A DNA stretch of 64,000 nucleotides, from NCBI RefSeq assembly GCF_011761235.1, contig NZ_JAAOYW010000001.1, positions 1,178,781 to 1,242,780 on the forward strand. The letters run 5' to 3'. Below, in pieces: positions 16,513 to 23,920 of this stretch (within the stretch, counting starts at the first letter, position 1; each line of letters begins with the position of its first letter). This stretch comes from Frigoribacterium faeni (GTDB lineage: Bacteria > Actinomycetota > Actinomycetes > Actinomycetales > Microbacteriaceae). The position numbers were made by a program, and so were the translations under genes. The notes below the pieces were generated by a model. That model ran no database searches. It had not been told where the DNA came from and was given only the letters and a program-made list of their open reading frames with translations.

Positions 16513-16829
16513 CGAGTGGTCGGACATGGTCGTTCGCGGGGGCGGGAAGGCCACCACGGGACCACTCGGCCCCGAGCCGGCCGGAGTCGGCCGTGAGCAG
16601 GCGTGAGAGGCCGAGAACGGTCGTTCCCGGGGGCGGGAGGGTCGAATTCGGGCCTCTCGGCACAGCGAGCCGGGCCCAGCCAGCCGGCGCGAGTGGTCGT
16701 CAGTCGTCGTTCCCGGGGGCGGGAGGGTCGGATCGGGACCTCTCGCCGCGGCCAGCTAGCTAATCGGCCAGGGCGAGTGGTCGGTAAAGGTCGTTCCCGG
16801 GGGCGGGAAGAGCACCACGGGACCACTCG
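16513..16829. repeat. Array of four hairpin units with conserved loop motif
   Basis: Four units at 16513-16568, 16604-16659, 16690-16745 and 16774-16829 share one plan: a 9-bp stem arm, 6 nt, a 21-nt core starting GGTCGTTCCCGGGGGCGGG, 11 nt, and the complementary arm. Every unit spans 56 nt. Stem arms are CGAGTGGTC/GACCACTCG in units 1 and 4, TGAGAGGCC/GGCCTCTCG in unit 2, and CGAGTGGTC/GACCTCTCG in unit 3. The core can form an inner hairpin TCCCG-GGGG-CGGGA. Unit starts are 91, 86 and 84 bp apart, so the array is not a coding repeat. It fills most of the 420-bp gap between the photolyase start and the iron permease stop. Confidence 0.88.
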
Positions 16830-16875
16830 GCCCCCGGGCCGACCGGCCGGGCCGGCCAGCCGGCAGGCCCGGCCC

Positions 16876-18951
16876 CTACCGCCCGGCCCGCCCCCGCCAC
16901 AGCAGCCACACGAAGTACGGCGTCCCGATCACCGCGGTCAGCAGCCCCGCGCCGAGCTGGGCCGGCGCGATGACGGTGCGGCCGAGCACGTCGGCGAGGC
17001 CGACGAGGGCCGCGCCGAGCACGACGGCCACGGGCAGCACGCGGGCGTGCCGCGCCCCGACGAGCGAGCGCGCGGCGTGCGGGGCGACGAGCCCCACGAA
17101 CCCGACGACGCCGACGGCGGACACCGCCGTCGCGGTGAGCAGCACCGCGACCGAGAGGAACAGCAGGCGCGACCGCGACAGCGAGACCCCGAGCAGCCGC
17201 GGGGTGTCGTCGTCGAGCGCGACGAGGTCGAGCTGCCGGTGCCGGGCGGCCGCGACCGCGAGGGCGGCGACCAGCACCGCGGCCACGGGCGCCGAGTCGG
17301 AGAACGACCGGCCGTAGGTCGACCCCGACAGCCAGGTCAGCGCCTTGGCACCGTCGAACGGGTCGGTCAGCACGATCAGCAGGCTGATCGACGCGGCGGT
17401 CGCGGCGGCGACCCCGACGCCGACGAGCACCAGGCGGTCCTGCGGGAACCCCCCGCGCGCCGCGAGGCCGAACACGACGACGGCCGCGACGACGGCCCCC
17501 GCGAACGCCGAGCCGGCCACGCCCCACCCCGAGACGGCGGGCAGGGTCGTCACGGCGACGACGGCGCCGAGCCCGGCCCCGCCCGAGACGCCGAGGATGC
17601 TCGGCTCCGCCAGCGGGTTGCGCGTGACCGCCTGCACGAGCCCGCCGGCGAGGGCGAGCGCCGCGCCGGCGAGCAGCGCGGCCACGACCCGCGGCACGCG
17701 CGTGTCGAGCACGTAGGTGACGACGGGCCCCGCCCGCCCGGACAGCCAGTTCGCGACGTCGCCGAGCAGCAGCACCGCGTCGCCGAGCAGCACGCCCGCG
17801 ACGGCCACCCCGGCCACGGCGACGACGAGCAGCGCGACCACGACCGCGAAGCGCCGGCGCGAGACGACCCGCTGCCGCTCGGCGGGGGCGGACCCGCCGC
17901 GGTCCTGCGCCCGGACGGCGAGCACCACGAGCACCACCGCTCCCACGATCGAGGTGACGATGCCGGTGGGCACCTGCACCGACGCGTCCGCGCCGACGAC
18001 GGCGCGCAGCAGCACGTCCGACGCGAGCACGACGGCCGCGCCCGCGAGGCCCGCGAGCGAGACGAACGCCCAGGTGCGGCGAACGCTCGGCACGAGCCGG
18101 CGCAGCGGCCGCACGAAGGCGGGAGCGCAGAGGCCGACGAAGCCGATCGGCCCGGCGACGGTGACCGCGCCGGCCGAGAGCAGCACCGACGCGACGACGG
18201 CGACGACGCGGGTGGTGCGCACGTCGACCCCGACGCTGCGGGCGGCGTCGTCGCCGAGGCCGAGGGCGTCGAGGCGCCGCGTCATGAGCAGCACGACGAC
18301 GAGGCCGACGAGCACGACGGGCGTCATCTGCGCCACCGACGAGAAGCCGTTCTGCCCGATGCTGCCCTGCCCCCACTGGTACAGCCCGGCGGTCTCTCGC
18401 GGGAACAGCAGCAGCAGCGCGCTCGTCACGCTGGCCAGCCCGAGCGCGAGGGCGCTGCCCGCGAGCACGAGCCGCACCGACCCCGAGCCGAGCCCCGACA
18501 GCGCGAGCACCACGCCGGCCGCGACCAGCCCGCCGACGAAGGCCACCCCCGAGGAGGCGACCAGCGGCAGCGACAGGCCCGTCACCGAGGCCACGGCGAG
18601 CGCCGCGTACGCCCCCGCGTTCACGGCGAGGGTGTCGGGCGAGGCGAGCACGTTGCGGCTCACCGTCTGCAGCGCCGCCCCGGCCGCGCCGAGCGCGACC
18701 CCGACGAGCAGGCCGGCGGCCGTGCGCGGCAGCCGCGACGCGACGACGACGGAGGCGTCGCCCGCCGTGGCCGAGCCGGTCAGGGCCCGCCACACCTCGC
18801 GCGGGCCGACCGCCGCGGTGCCCTGCGTGAGGTCGACGAGGGCGAGGAGCACGACGACGGCCGCCAGCGCGACGACGACGGCCACGGCACCGCGGCCGGC
18901 ACGGGGCGGGGCGGCGACCCGCACCTCCTGCCGGTCTGCGGTGACGGTCAC
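16876..18951 (-). CDS. Fused double FecCD-type iron-siderophore ABC permease
   Basis: A 691-aa membrane protein made of two FecCD/BtuC-like permease domains in one chain, about residues 20-340 and 345-690, each with roughly ten transmembrane helices. Both halves carry the family landmarks: LPRTAAGLLVGVALGAAGA and RVPRVVAALLAGAALALAGG near their starts, and GPIGFVGLCAP versus VGVVGFVGLVAPH later. This is the FhuB arrangement (about 660 aa); most actinobacteria use two separate genes. The start is GTG 18951, four bases after the binding-protein stop. It is the last gene of the IdeR-boxed operon. Confidence 0.94.
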   Translation of the reverse strand: MTVTADRQEVRVAAPPRAGRGAVAVVVALAAVVVLLALVDLTQGTAAVGPREVWRALTGSATAGDASVVVASRLPRTAAGLLVGVALGAAGAALQTVSRNVLASPDTLAVNAGAYAALAVASVTGLSLPLVASSGVAFVGGLVAAGVVLALSGLGSGSVRLVLAGSALALGLASVTSALLLLFPRETAGLYQWGQGSIGQNGFSSVAQMTPVVLVGLVVVLLMTRRLDALGLGDDAARSVGVDVRTTRVVAVVASVLLSAGAVTVAGPIGFVGLCAPAFVRPLRRLVPSVRRTWAFVSLAGLAGAAVVLASDVLLRAVVGADASVQVPTGIVTSIVGAVVLVVLAVRAQDRGGSAPAERQRVVSRRRFAVVVALLVVAVAGVAVAGVLLGDAVLLLGDVANWLSGRAGPVVTYVLDTRVPRVVAALLAGAALALAGGLVQAVTRNPLAEPSILGVSGGAGLGAVVAVTTLPAVSGWGVAGSAFAGAVVAAVVVFGLAARGGFPQDRLVLVGVGVAAATAASISLLIVLTDPFDGAKALTWLSGSTYGRSFSDSAPVAAVLVAALAVAAARHRQLDLVALDDDTPRLLGVSLSRSRLLFLSVAVLLTATAVSAVGVVGFVGLVAPHAARSLVGARHARVLPVAVVLGAALVGLADVLGRTVIAPAQLGAGLLTAVIGTPYFVWLLWRGRAGR

Positions 18952-18955
18952 CGGG

Positions 18956-19942
18956 TCAGGCCGTCAGCGTCTCGACGAGGGCGTCGACGTAGGCGGTCAT
19001 CGAGGCGGGCCCGCCGAAGACCCAGACGCCGTCGGGCAGGCGGTGCACGTCGCCCGACTGCACGAACGGGAGCGACTGCCAGACGGCGTTCGTCGAGAGG
19101 GTGTCGGCGAAGGGGTCGCCGTCGACGGCGTTCGAGAAGTAGAGGAACTGCGTGTCGGCGGGCAGCGCCGTGAGGCCCTCGACGTCGGTCGAGGCGAGGC
19201 CGTAGGCCGGGTCGCCCTCGAGGTCCCACGCGTTGACGAGGCCGAGCTCGGTCGTCACGTCGCTGATCAGCGAGCCGGGCGCGTAGGGCCGGATGCTCAC
19301 CTGGCCGGCGTCGACGTAGCCGTCGGCGAAGGCGAAGCGGGTGCCGTCGAGCCCGGCGTCGGCCAGGGCCTGGGTGCCGTCGGCGATCGCCTGCCGGAAC
19401 TCGGCGAGCACCGCGTCGGCCTGGTCGGTCGTGCCGGTCGCGGTCGCGATCATCTCGAGGTTGGCCTGCATCTGGCCGAGCTGGTCGGCGGCGTTCGCGG
19501 ACTCGACCTGCAGCACGGGCGCGATGTCGCGCAGCTGCTCGACCGCGTCGTCCGGCAGGTCGGTGGTCGCGACGATCAGGTCGGGAGCCAAGGAGGCGAC
19601 GGTCTCGACGCTGGGCTCGCCGCGGGTCCCGATGTCGGTCGGCTCCCCGGTGAGCGGCACGGCCGACGACCACGCCTCGTAGCCGGCGACGTCGGCGACG
19701 CCCATGGGCTCGACGCCGAGCGAGACGAGGTCGCCGACGACGTTCCACTCGGTGCCGACGACCTTCGTCGCCGGGCCGTCGAGGCTGACCTCGGTGCCCG
19801 TGCCGTCGGTCAGGGTGATGCGCTCGCCCGAGGCGGTGTCGCTGCCGGGGTCCGCCTCCTCGGTGGTGCCGCAGCCCGCGAGCACGAGGGCCGCCGAGGC
19901 GGCGAGGGCGGTGACGGCGAGGACGCGTCGTCTGGTGGTCAT
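18956..19942 (-). CDS. Iron-siderophore ABC transporter substrate-binding lipoprotein
   Basis: A 328-aa lipoprotein with signal peptide ending LAGC (Cys24) and a type III (FhuD/BtuF-like) binding fold: VVGTEWNVVGDLVSLGVEPM, then ETVASLAPDLIVATTDLPDD and a long connecting helix. By family it captures ferric siderophores or heme-like iron chelates outside the membrane. The ATG at 19942 overlaps the stop of the ATPase gene (ATGA). It feeds the fused permease encoded directly downstream. Confidence 0.93.
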   Translation of the reverse strand: MTTRRRVLAVTALAASAALVLAGCGTTEEADPGSDTASGERITLTDGTGTEVSLDGPATKVVGTEWNVVGDLVSLGVEPMGVADVAGYEAWSSAVPLTGEPTDIGTRGEPSVETVASLAPDLIVATTDLPDDAVEQLRDIAPVLQVESANAADQLGQMQANLEMIATATGTTDQADAVLAEFRQAIADGTQALADAGLDGTRFAFADGYVDAGQVSIRPYAPGSLISDVTTELGLVNAWDLEGDPAYGLASTDVEGLTALPADTQFLYFSNAVDGDPFADTLSTNAVWQSLPFVQSGDVHRLPDGVWVFGGPASMTAYVDALVETLTA

Positions 19943-20967
19943 GGCAGGAGCCTCTCGGTTCTGGTGTGGTGTCGGGCGACCGCGCGGGTGCGGAGCCGGC
20001 CGGTGGCGGGGTCGGTGTCGACCTCGATGTCGATGCCCCAGACCTCGGAGAGCAGGTCGGGGGTCAGCACCTCGGCGGGCGTGCCGGTCGCCCGGACGCG
20101 GCCCTCGTGCAGCAGCACGACGGTGTCGGCGAGCGCCGCGGCCTGGTCGAGGTCGTGCAGCACGACGCCGACGGCGATGCGGGACTCGTCGGCGAGGTCG
20201 CGGACCAGGTCGAGCAGCTCGACCTGGTAGCGGAGGTCGAGGTAGGTGGTGGGCTCGTCGAGCAGCAGCACCCCGGTCTGCTGGGCGAGGCAGCTGGCGA
20301 GCCAGACGCGCTGCAGCTGCCCGCCCGAGAGCTGGTCGACCCCGCGGTCGGCCAGGCCGGCCACGCCGGTCAGCCGGAGGGCCTGGTCGACGGCGACCGC
20401 ACCTCCTGCGTCTCCCCTGCCCCACCGGCCGCGGTGCGGGTGGCGGCCGAACTCGACGACGTCGCGGACGCTGAGGCCGCTCGGCACCGGGCGGCCCTGG
20501 GTGAGCAGCGCGACGTGGCGGGCGAAGTCGCGCACCGAGAGGGCGAGGCCGTCGGCGGGGCCGGTGGCCGGGCCGGTGGCCGGGCCGGGCTCGTCCTGCC
20601 GCTCGGGCGACGGGCTCGGTTCGAGCGACAGCGTGCCGGCCCGGGCCCGCTGCAGCCGCGCGGCGGTGCGCAGCAACGTCGACTTGCCGCTGCCGTTGGG
20701 GCCGACGAGGGCGGTGACGCGACCGGGGCGCAGCTCGAGGCGGGCGTCGTGGACGACGTCGGCGGCGCCGTACGCGACCGAGACCCCGTCGGCGACGAGC
20801 GCGGTGGGCGCGGCCTGCGCCGTGGGCGTGGCCTGCGCGGCGGGCGCGGCCTGCGCGGCGGGCGCGGCCTGCCCGGCGGGCGCGGCCTGCCCGGCGGGCG
20901 CGGTCGCCGCGACGGCGGGCAGGGCCGAGGAGGCGGGCGGCGCGAGGGCTGCGTCGAGTGAGGTCAC
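19939..20967 (-). CDS. Iron-siderophore ABC transporter ATP-binding protein
   Basis: A 342-aa FepC/FhuC-type ATPase. Walker A GPNGSGKST, signature LSGGQLQR, Walker B VLLLDEPTTYLD and the H-loop LHD are present. Two features are odd: an N-terminal tail of about 55 residues built from a hexapeptide repeat of the type AAPAGQ, and an insert with PATGPATGPADG after the first beta sheet. GTG 20967 is chosen because the IdeR-like box lies 7 bases upstream; longer frames run through that box and the divergent promoter. First gene of the iron operon. Confidence 0.92.
   Translation of the reverse strand: MTSLDAALAPPASSALPAVAATAPAGQAAPAGQAAPAAQAAPAAQATPTAQAAPTALVADGVSVAYGAADVVHDARLELRPGRVTALVGPNGSGKSTLLRTAARLQRARAGTLSLEPSPSPERQDEPGPATGPATGPADGLALSVRDFARHVALLTQGRPVPSGLSVRDVVEFGRHPHRGRWGRGDAGGAVAVDQALRLTGVAGLADRGVDQLSGGQLQRVWLASCLAQQTGVLLLDEPTTYLDLRYQVELLDLVRDLADESRIAVGVVLHDLDQAAALADTVVLLHEGRVRATGTPAEVLTPDLLSEVWGIDIEVDTDPATGRLRTRAVARHHTRTERLLP
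20803..20918 (-). repeat. 18-bp tandem repeat coding an (AAPAGQ)-type hexapeptide
   Basis: About six near-identical 18-bp units on the minus strand code the Ala-Pro-Ala-Gln tail of the iron ABC ATPase. Copy number is likely to vary between strains by slippage. Confidence 0.75.
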
Positions 20968-20973
20968 GAGAAC

Positions 20974-20992
20974 TGAGGTTAGCCTCACCTTA
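20974..20992. promoter_or_regulatory. IdeR/DmdR-like iron box of the siderophore ABC operon
   Basis: TGAGGTTAGCCTCACCTTA matches the IdeR/DtxR consensus TTAGGTTAGCCTAACCTAA at 16 of 19 positions. On the minus strand it contains TAACCT as a possible -10, eight bases before the GTG at 20967, so iron-loaded repressor would cover the promoter. Confidence 0.82.
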
Positions 20993-21198
20993 GTGACCCA
21001 CCGCAACCCCGATGGCTCGACGCCGAGACAGGAGGGCCCGTCGTCCCCCGCGTCGGACGGGACGGGGGACGTGTCGGCAACGATCCGGTCACGGGGCCTG
21101 CGCTGACCCGCTCTGGGGTCACGACGGCCGCCGCCGCGCCCCCTAGGGTCGGCGGGACGGCGCCCGCTCGAGGCGCCCAGCTCCCGGGGACGAACGCC

Positions 21199-22533
21199 AT
21201 GACCGCACCGCACCGCATCCGATCGACCGTGGGCGCCGCCGCCCTCGCCACCGCGCTCGTCCTCGTGCCCGGCGCCGCCTTCGCGGACGACGCCGTCGCG
21301 CCGTCGCCGTCGCCCTCGGCCGCGCCCGTCGTCACGGACGGCGCCGCCCCGGCCGCCGCCGACCAGGCGCCCGCCGAGGGAGCCGGCACCGGGTCCGCCC
21401 CCGCGGCCCCGGCCGCCGAGACGCCCGCGACCACGCCGTCGGCCGACCCGTCGGCCGTGCCCTCGAACACCGCCGTCGGCACCCGCCCCGCGCCCGAGGC
21501 GGCCCCGGCCGCGCAGGCGCCGGCGAACGCCGCCGCCGACGCGTCGCCCCGAGGAGGCGGAACGGTCGTCGTGCAGGACCCGGTCGTCGACCCCCTCGTC
21601 GAGGCCTACCCCGCCGTCGCCCACCCCGGGTCGTCGTTCAGCGCCTGGGTCGAGGGCTTCACCCCCGGCGACCCGGTGTCGGCACGCGTCGACGGCCCCG
21701 CCGTCTCGAAGGGCGACGTCTTCACGATCTACCCGAGCCAGGCCCCGTTCGTCTTCGACGCGTCGGGATCGACGTCGTTCGAGGTCGAGGTGCCGGCCGA
21801 CCTGGCCCTGGGCACGCTGACCCTGACCGTGAGCGACGCCCACGGCACCACCAGCGCCGCCGAGATCGCCGTCGCCGAGCAGATGGCGGCGCCCGTGCTC
21901 GTCGCGCCGACCGGCGCCACGGCCGGCGTCGTCGCCGTGTCGGGCTCGGGCGGGACGCCCGGCACCGCCGCGGTCGTCGCGGTCGGCCTGCCCGACGACC
22001 TGCAGGAGGGCTTCGGCTACGGCTTCGGCTCCACCGGCTCCTCCGCTCGCTCGTCGGCCTCGGTCGTGACCACGGCCGAGCAGGCCGCCGACCCCGACGA
22101 GGACTTCTACGACGTCGACCCGGTCGAGTTCGAGGCGGACCAGGGCTACGCCGTGGCCCTCGTGCCCGTCGCCGACGACGGCACCTTCACGGCCCGCTTC
22201 GTGCTGCCCGAGGGCGACTTCGGCGCGACCGCCGCCCTCGTCGACACGACGACCGGCGACACGTCGGCCACGGCCGACGTCGTGACCTTCGCGGTGACCG
22301 CCGCCGCCGCGGCACCCGCGGCGACCCCGGTCTCGCCGGCGGCCGCTCCCGTGAACACGGTGGTCGCGACGCGCGCCGCCGGCAGCGGCGGGGGCCTCGC
22401 CTACACGGGCTCCGAGACCACGGCCCCGATCGCCGTGGGCGCGGCCCTGCTGCTGCTCGGCGCCGTCCTCGCCGTCGGCGCGCGCCTCCGTCGTCGCTCG
22501 CGGATCGCGGCCGCACCGGCCGACCGCAGCTGA
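21199..22533 (+). CDS. Secreted cell-wall protein with LAYTG sorting signal
   Basis: A 444-aa exported protein: signal peptide at residues 1-30 ending VPGAAFADD, an Ala/Pro/Ser-rich stalk (about 30-115), a beta-rich region (about 120-390), then LAYTG at 400-404, a hydrophobic helix and an Arg-rich tail (RLRRRSR). LAxTG signals are used by class E sortases in high-GC Gram-positives, which attach the protein to peptidoglycan. The beta region recalls bacterial Ig-like modules (TLTLTVSDAHGTTSAAEI). Function unknown, probably surface display or envelope structure. Divergent from the iron operon. Confidence 0.85.
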   Translation: MTAPHRIRSTVGAAALATALVLVPGAAFADDAVAPSPSPSAAPVVTDGAAPAAADQAPAEGAGTGSAPAAPAAETPATTPSADPSAVPSNTAVGTRPAPEAAPAAQAPANAAADASPRGGGTVVVQDPVVDPLVEAYPAVAHPGSSFSAWVEGFTPGDPVSARVDGPAVSKGDVFTIYPSQAPFVFDASGSTSFEVEVPADLALGTLTLTVSDAHGTTSAAEIAVAEQMAAPVLVAPTGATAGVVAVSGSGGTPGTAAVVAVGLPDDLQEGFGYGFGSTGSSARSSASVVTTAEQAADPDEDFYDVDPVEFEADQGYAVALVPVADDGTFTARFVLPEGDFGATAALVDTTTGDTSATADVVTFAVTAAAAAPAATPVSPAAAPVNTVVATRAAGSGGGLAYTGSETTAPIAVGAALLLLGAVLAVGARLRRRSRIAAAPADRS

Positions 22534-22539
22534 CCCGAC

Positions 22540-22573
22540 GGCCTGCCCGGCCGGTCGCCCGGCCGGGCAGGCC
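22540..22573. terminator. Terminator hairpin after LAYTG protein gene
   Basis: A perfect 15-bp inverted repeat GGCCTGCCCGGCCGG / CCGGCCGGGCAGGCC with loop TCGC, starting six bases after the stop codon. Confidence 0.85.
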
Positions 22574-22598
22574 GCCTAGAACGTGACATGCTACGGGC

Positions 22599-23693
22599 AT
22601 GGCCGTCGCCTCCAACGCCGTCATCGCCCTCGTGCTCGGCTCCGTCCTCGCGGTGGTCGGTCTCGTGCCCTGGGCCGCCGTCCAGTACCGACGCCGGGGC
22701 GAGCTCGGCCTCGGCAACGCCCTGCTGGCCTTCGCGGCCGTCGTCTACGCCCTCGCCCTGGTGACGTACACGCTCTTGCCGCTGCCGGGGACGACCGACG
22801 CCGCCGTGCTCTGCAGCCCGGCACCGGCACCGCAGCTGCACCCGTTCGAGTTCGTCCGGGACATCGCGAAGGAGGGCGGGGTGACGGGCCCCCGCTCGCT
22901 GCTCGGCAACCGCGCCGTGGCCCAGGTCGCCCTCAACGTCGCGCTCTTCGTGCCGCTCGGCATGCTCGTGGCGCACTTCACACGAGGCCGGACGGGGTCG
23001 CGCCGTCGGCGCCTCGCGGGCGTCGTGGCCGGGACGCTCGCCGGTGCCGCGATCTCGCTGCTGATCGAGCTGACGCAGCTCACCGGCGACTGGTTCCTGT
23101 TCCCCTGCGCCTACCGGCTCTTCGACGTCGACGACCTGCTCGCGAACACCGCGGGGGCCCTGCTCGGCACGGCCGTCGCGCCCGTGCTGCTGCTGCTCGG
23201 CCGCCCCGGCGCCGATCCCGACCGGGACGACGCGCGCCCGGTCACGGTGCGCCGTCGGGCGTTCGGCATGGCCTGCGACCTGCTGGCGATCCTGCTGACG
23301 GGCGGCGGGCTCAGCTCGGTCGTCAGCATCGGGCTCGCCGTCGCCGAGCGCGACCCCGCGTCCGGCGTCGGCGTGGTGCTCCTCGCGGCGGCCCCGCTCG
23401 TCGCCCCCGCCGCCCAGCTCGTCCTCGTGCTCACGACGGGCCGCACGCTCGGCGAGATCGTCACCCGGCTGCGGCCCGAGCCGAGGCCGTCGGCCGGGCA
23501 GCGCCTCGTCCGCTGGGCGCTCGGCTCGGGCGGCTGGGCGCTCGCGTCGGCGCTCTCGTCGACGTCGGCCGTCGCCGCAGCCGTGGCCGTCGTGCTCGCC
23601 GTCGGAGCCGTCGTGGGGGTGTGGGCCACCCGCGACCGGCGGGGCTTCGCGAACGCCGTCGCGCGGCTCGGGGTCGTGGACGAGCGCACCTGA
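22599..23693 (+). CDS. VanZ-like and RDD-type membrane protein
   Basis: A 364-aa integral membrane protein. The N-terminal part (about 1-200) has the VanZ-like pattern: four hydrophobic helices, NVALFVPLGMLV, and ELTQLTGDWFLFPCAYRLFD then VDDLLANTAGALLG. A second set of helices follows from about residue 225 (RRAFGMACDLLAILLTGGGL), which resembles an RDD domain. Similar fusions are found in actinobacteria and are of unknown function, sometimes linked to glycopeptide or envelope stress. ATG 22599 has CATGCT six bases upstream and no ribosome-binding site, suggesting a leaderless mRNA. Confidence 0.8.
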   Translation: MAVASNAVIALVLGSVLAVVGLVPWAAVQYRRRGELGLGNALLAFAAVVYALALVTYTLLPLPGTTDAAVLCSPAPAPQLHPFEFVRDIAKEGGVTGPRSLLGNRAVAQVALNVALFVPLGMLVAHFTRGRTGSRRRRLAGVVAGTLAGAAISLLIELTQLTGDWFLFPCAYRLFDVDDLLANTAGALLGTAVAPVLLLLGRPGADPDRDDARPVTVRRRAFGMACDLLAILLTGGGLSSVVSIGLAVAERDPASGVGVVLLAAAPLVAPAAQLVLVLTTGRTLGEIVTRLRPEPRPSAGQRLVRWALGSGGWALASALSSTSAVAAAVAVVLAVGAVVGVWATRDRRGFANAVARLGVVDERT

Positions 23694-23805
23694 CGCCGAC
23701 CCCGGGGCCAGCTCGACGACCGCAGCGGGAGCACCCTGGCCGGGACGCGGGCGGACCCGCCGAGTCCCCCTCACTGGGGACCGCGGGGTCCCCCGACCCG
23801 GCGCT

Positions 23806-23920
23806 ACCGTCGGAGGGTCGCACCCGAGCGACCACCCACCCGACCTGAGCCGACCCCGTGTCGGCTCAGCAGCGGCCTGCCCTCGAGGGCACGTCGCTGC
23901 GCCCTGATCAGGAGACCCGC
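23806..23920 (+). promoter_or_regulatory. Promoter and structured 5' leader of the adhesin gene
   Basis: A -10-like TACCGT (23806-23811) starts a leader of about 100 nt with consecutive stems: GGTCGC/GCGACC (23816-23833), TGAGCCGAC (23846-23854) / GTCGGCTCA (23860-23868), and a two-level stem GCAGCG...CGCTGC enclosing TGCCCT-CG-AGGGCA (23878-23891). The ribosome-binding site AGGAG (23910-23914) lies directly after. It could be an attenuator, a thermosensor or a protein-binding leader. No known riboswitch class is recognised. Confidence 0.5.

Noticed and set aside
16011-16826. Minus-strand 271-codon frame with repeated Arg-Pro-Arg-Glu-Arg peptides over the hairpin array
   Set aside because: It overlaps the photolyase gene on the same strand in another frame, and unit spacings of 91, 86 and 84 bp would not keep a repeat peptide in frame.
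23806-23920. c-di-GMP riboswitch before the adhesin gene
   Set aside because: The conserved GGxCA and GCAAACC-type elements of the known classes are not present; only a generic structured leader can be claimed.
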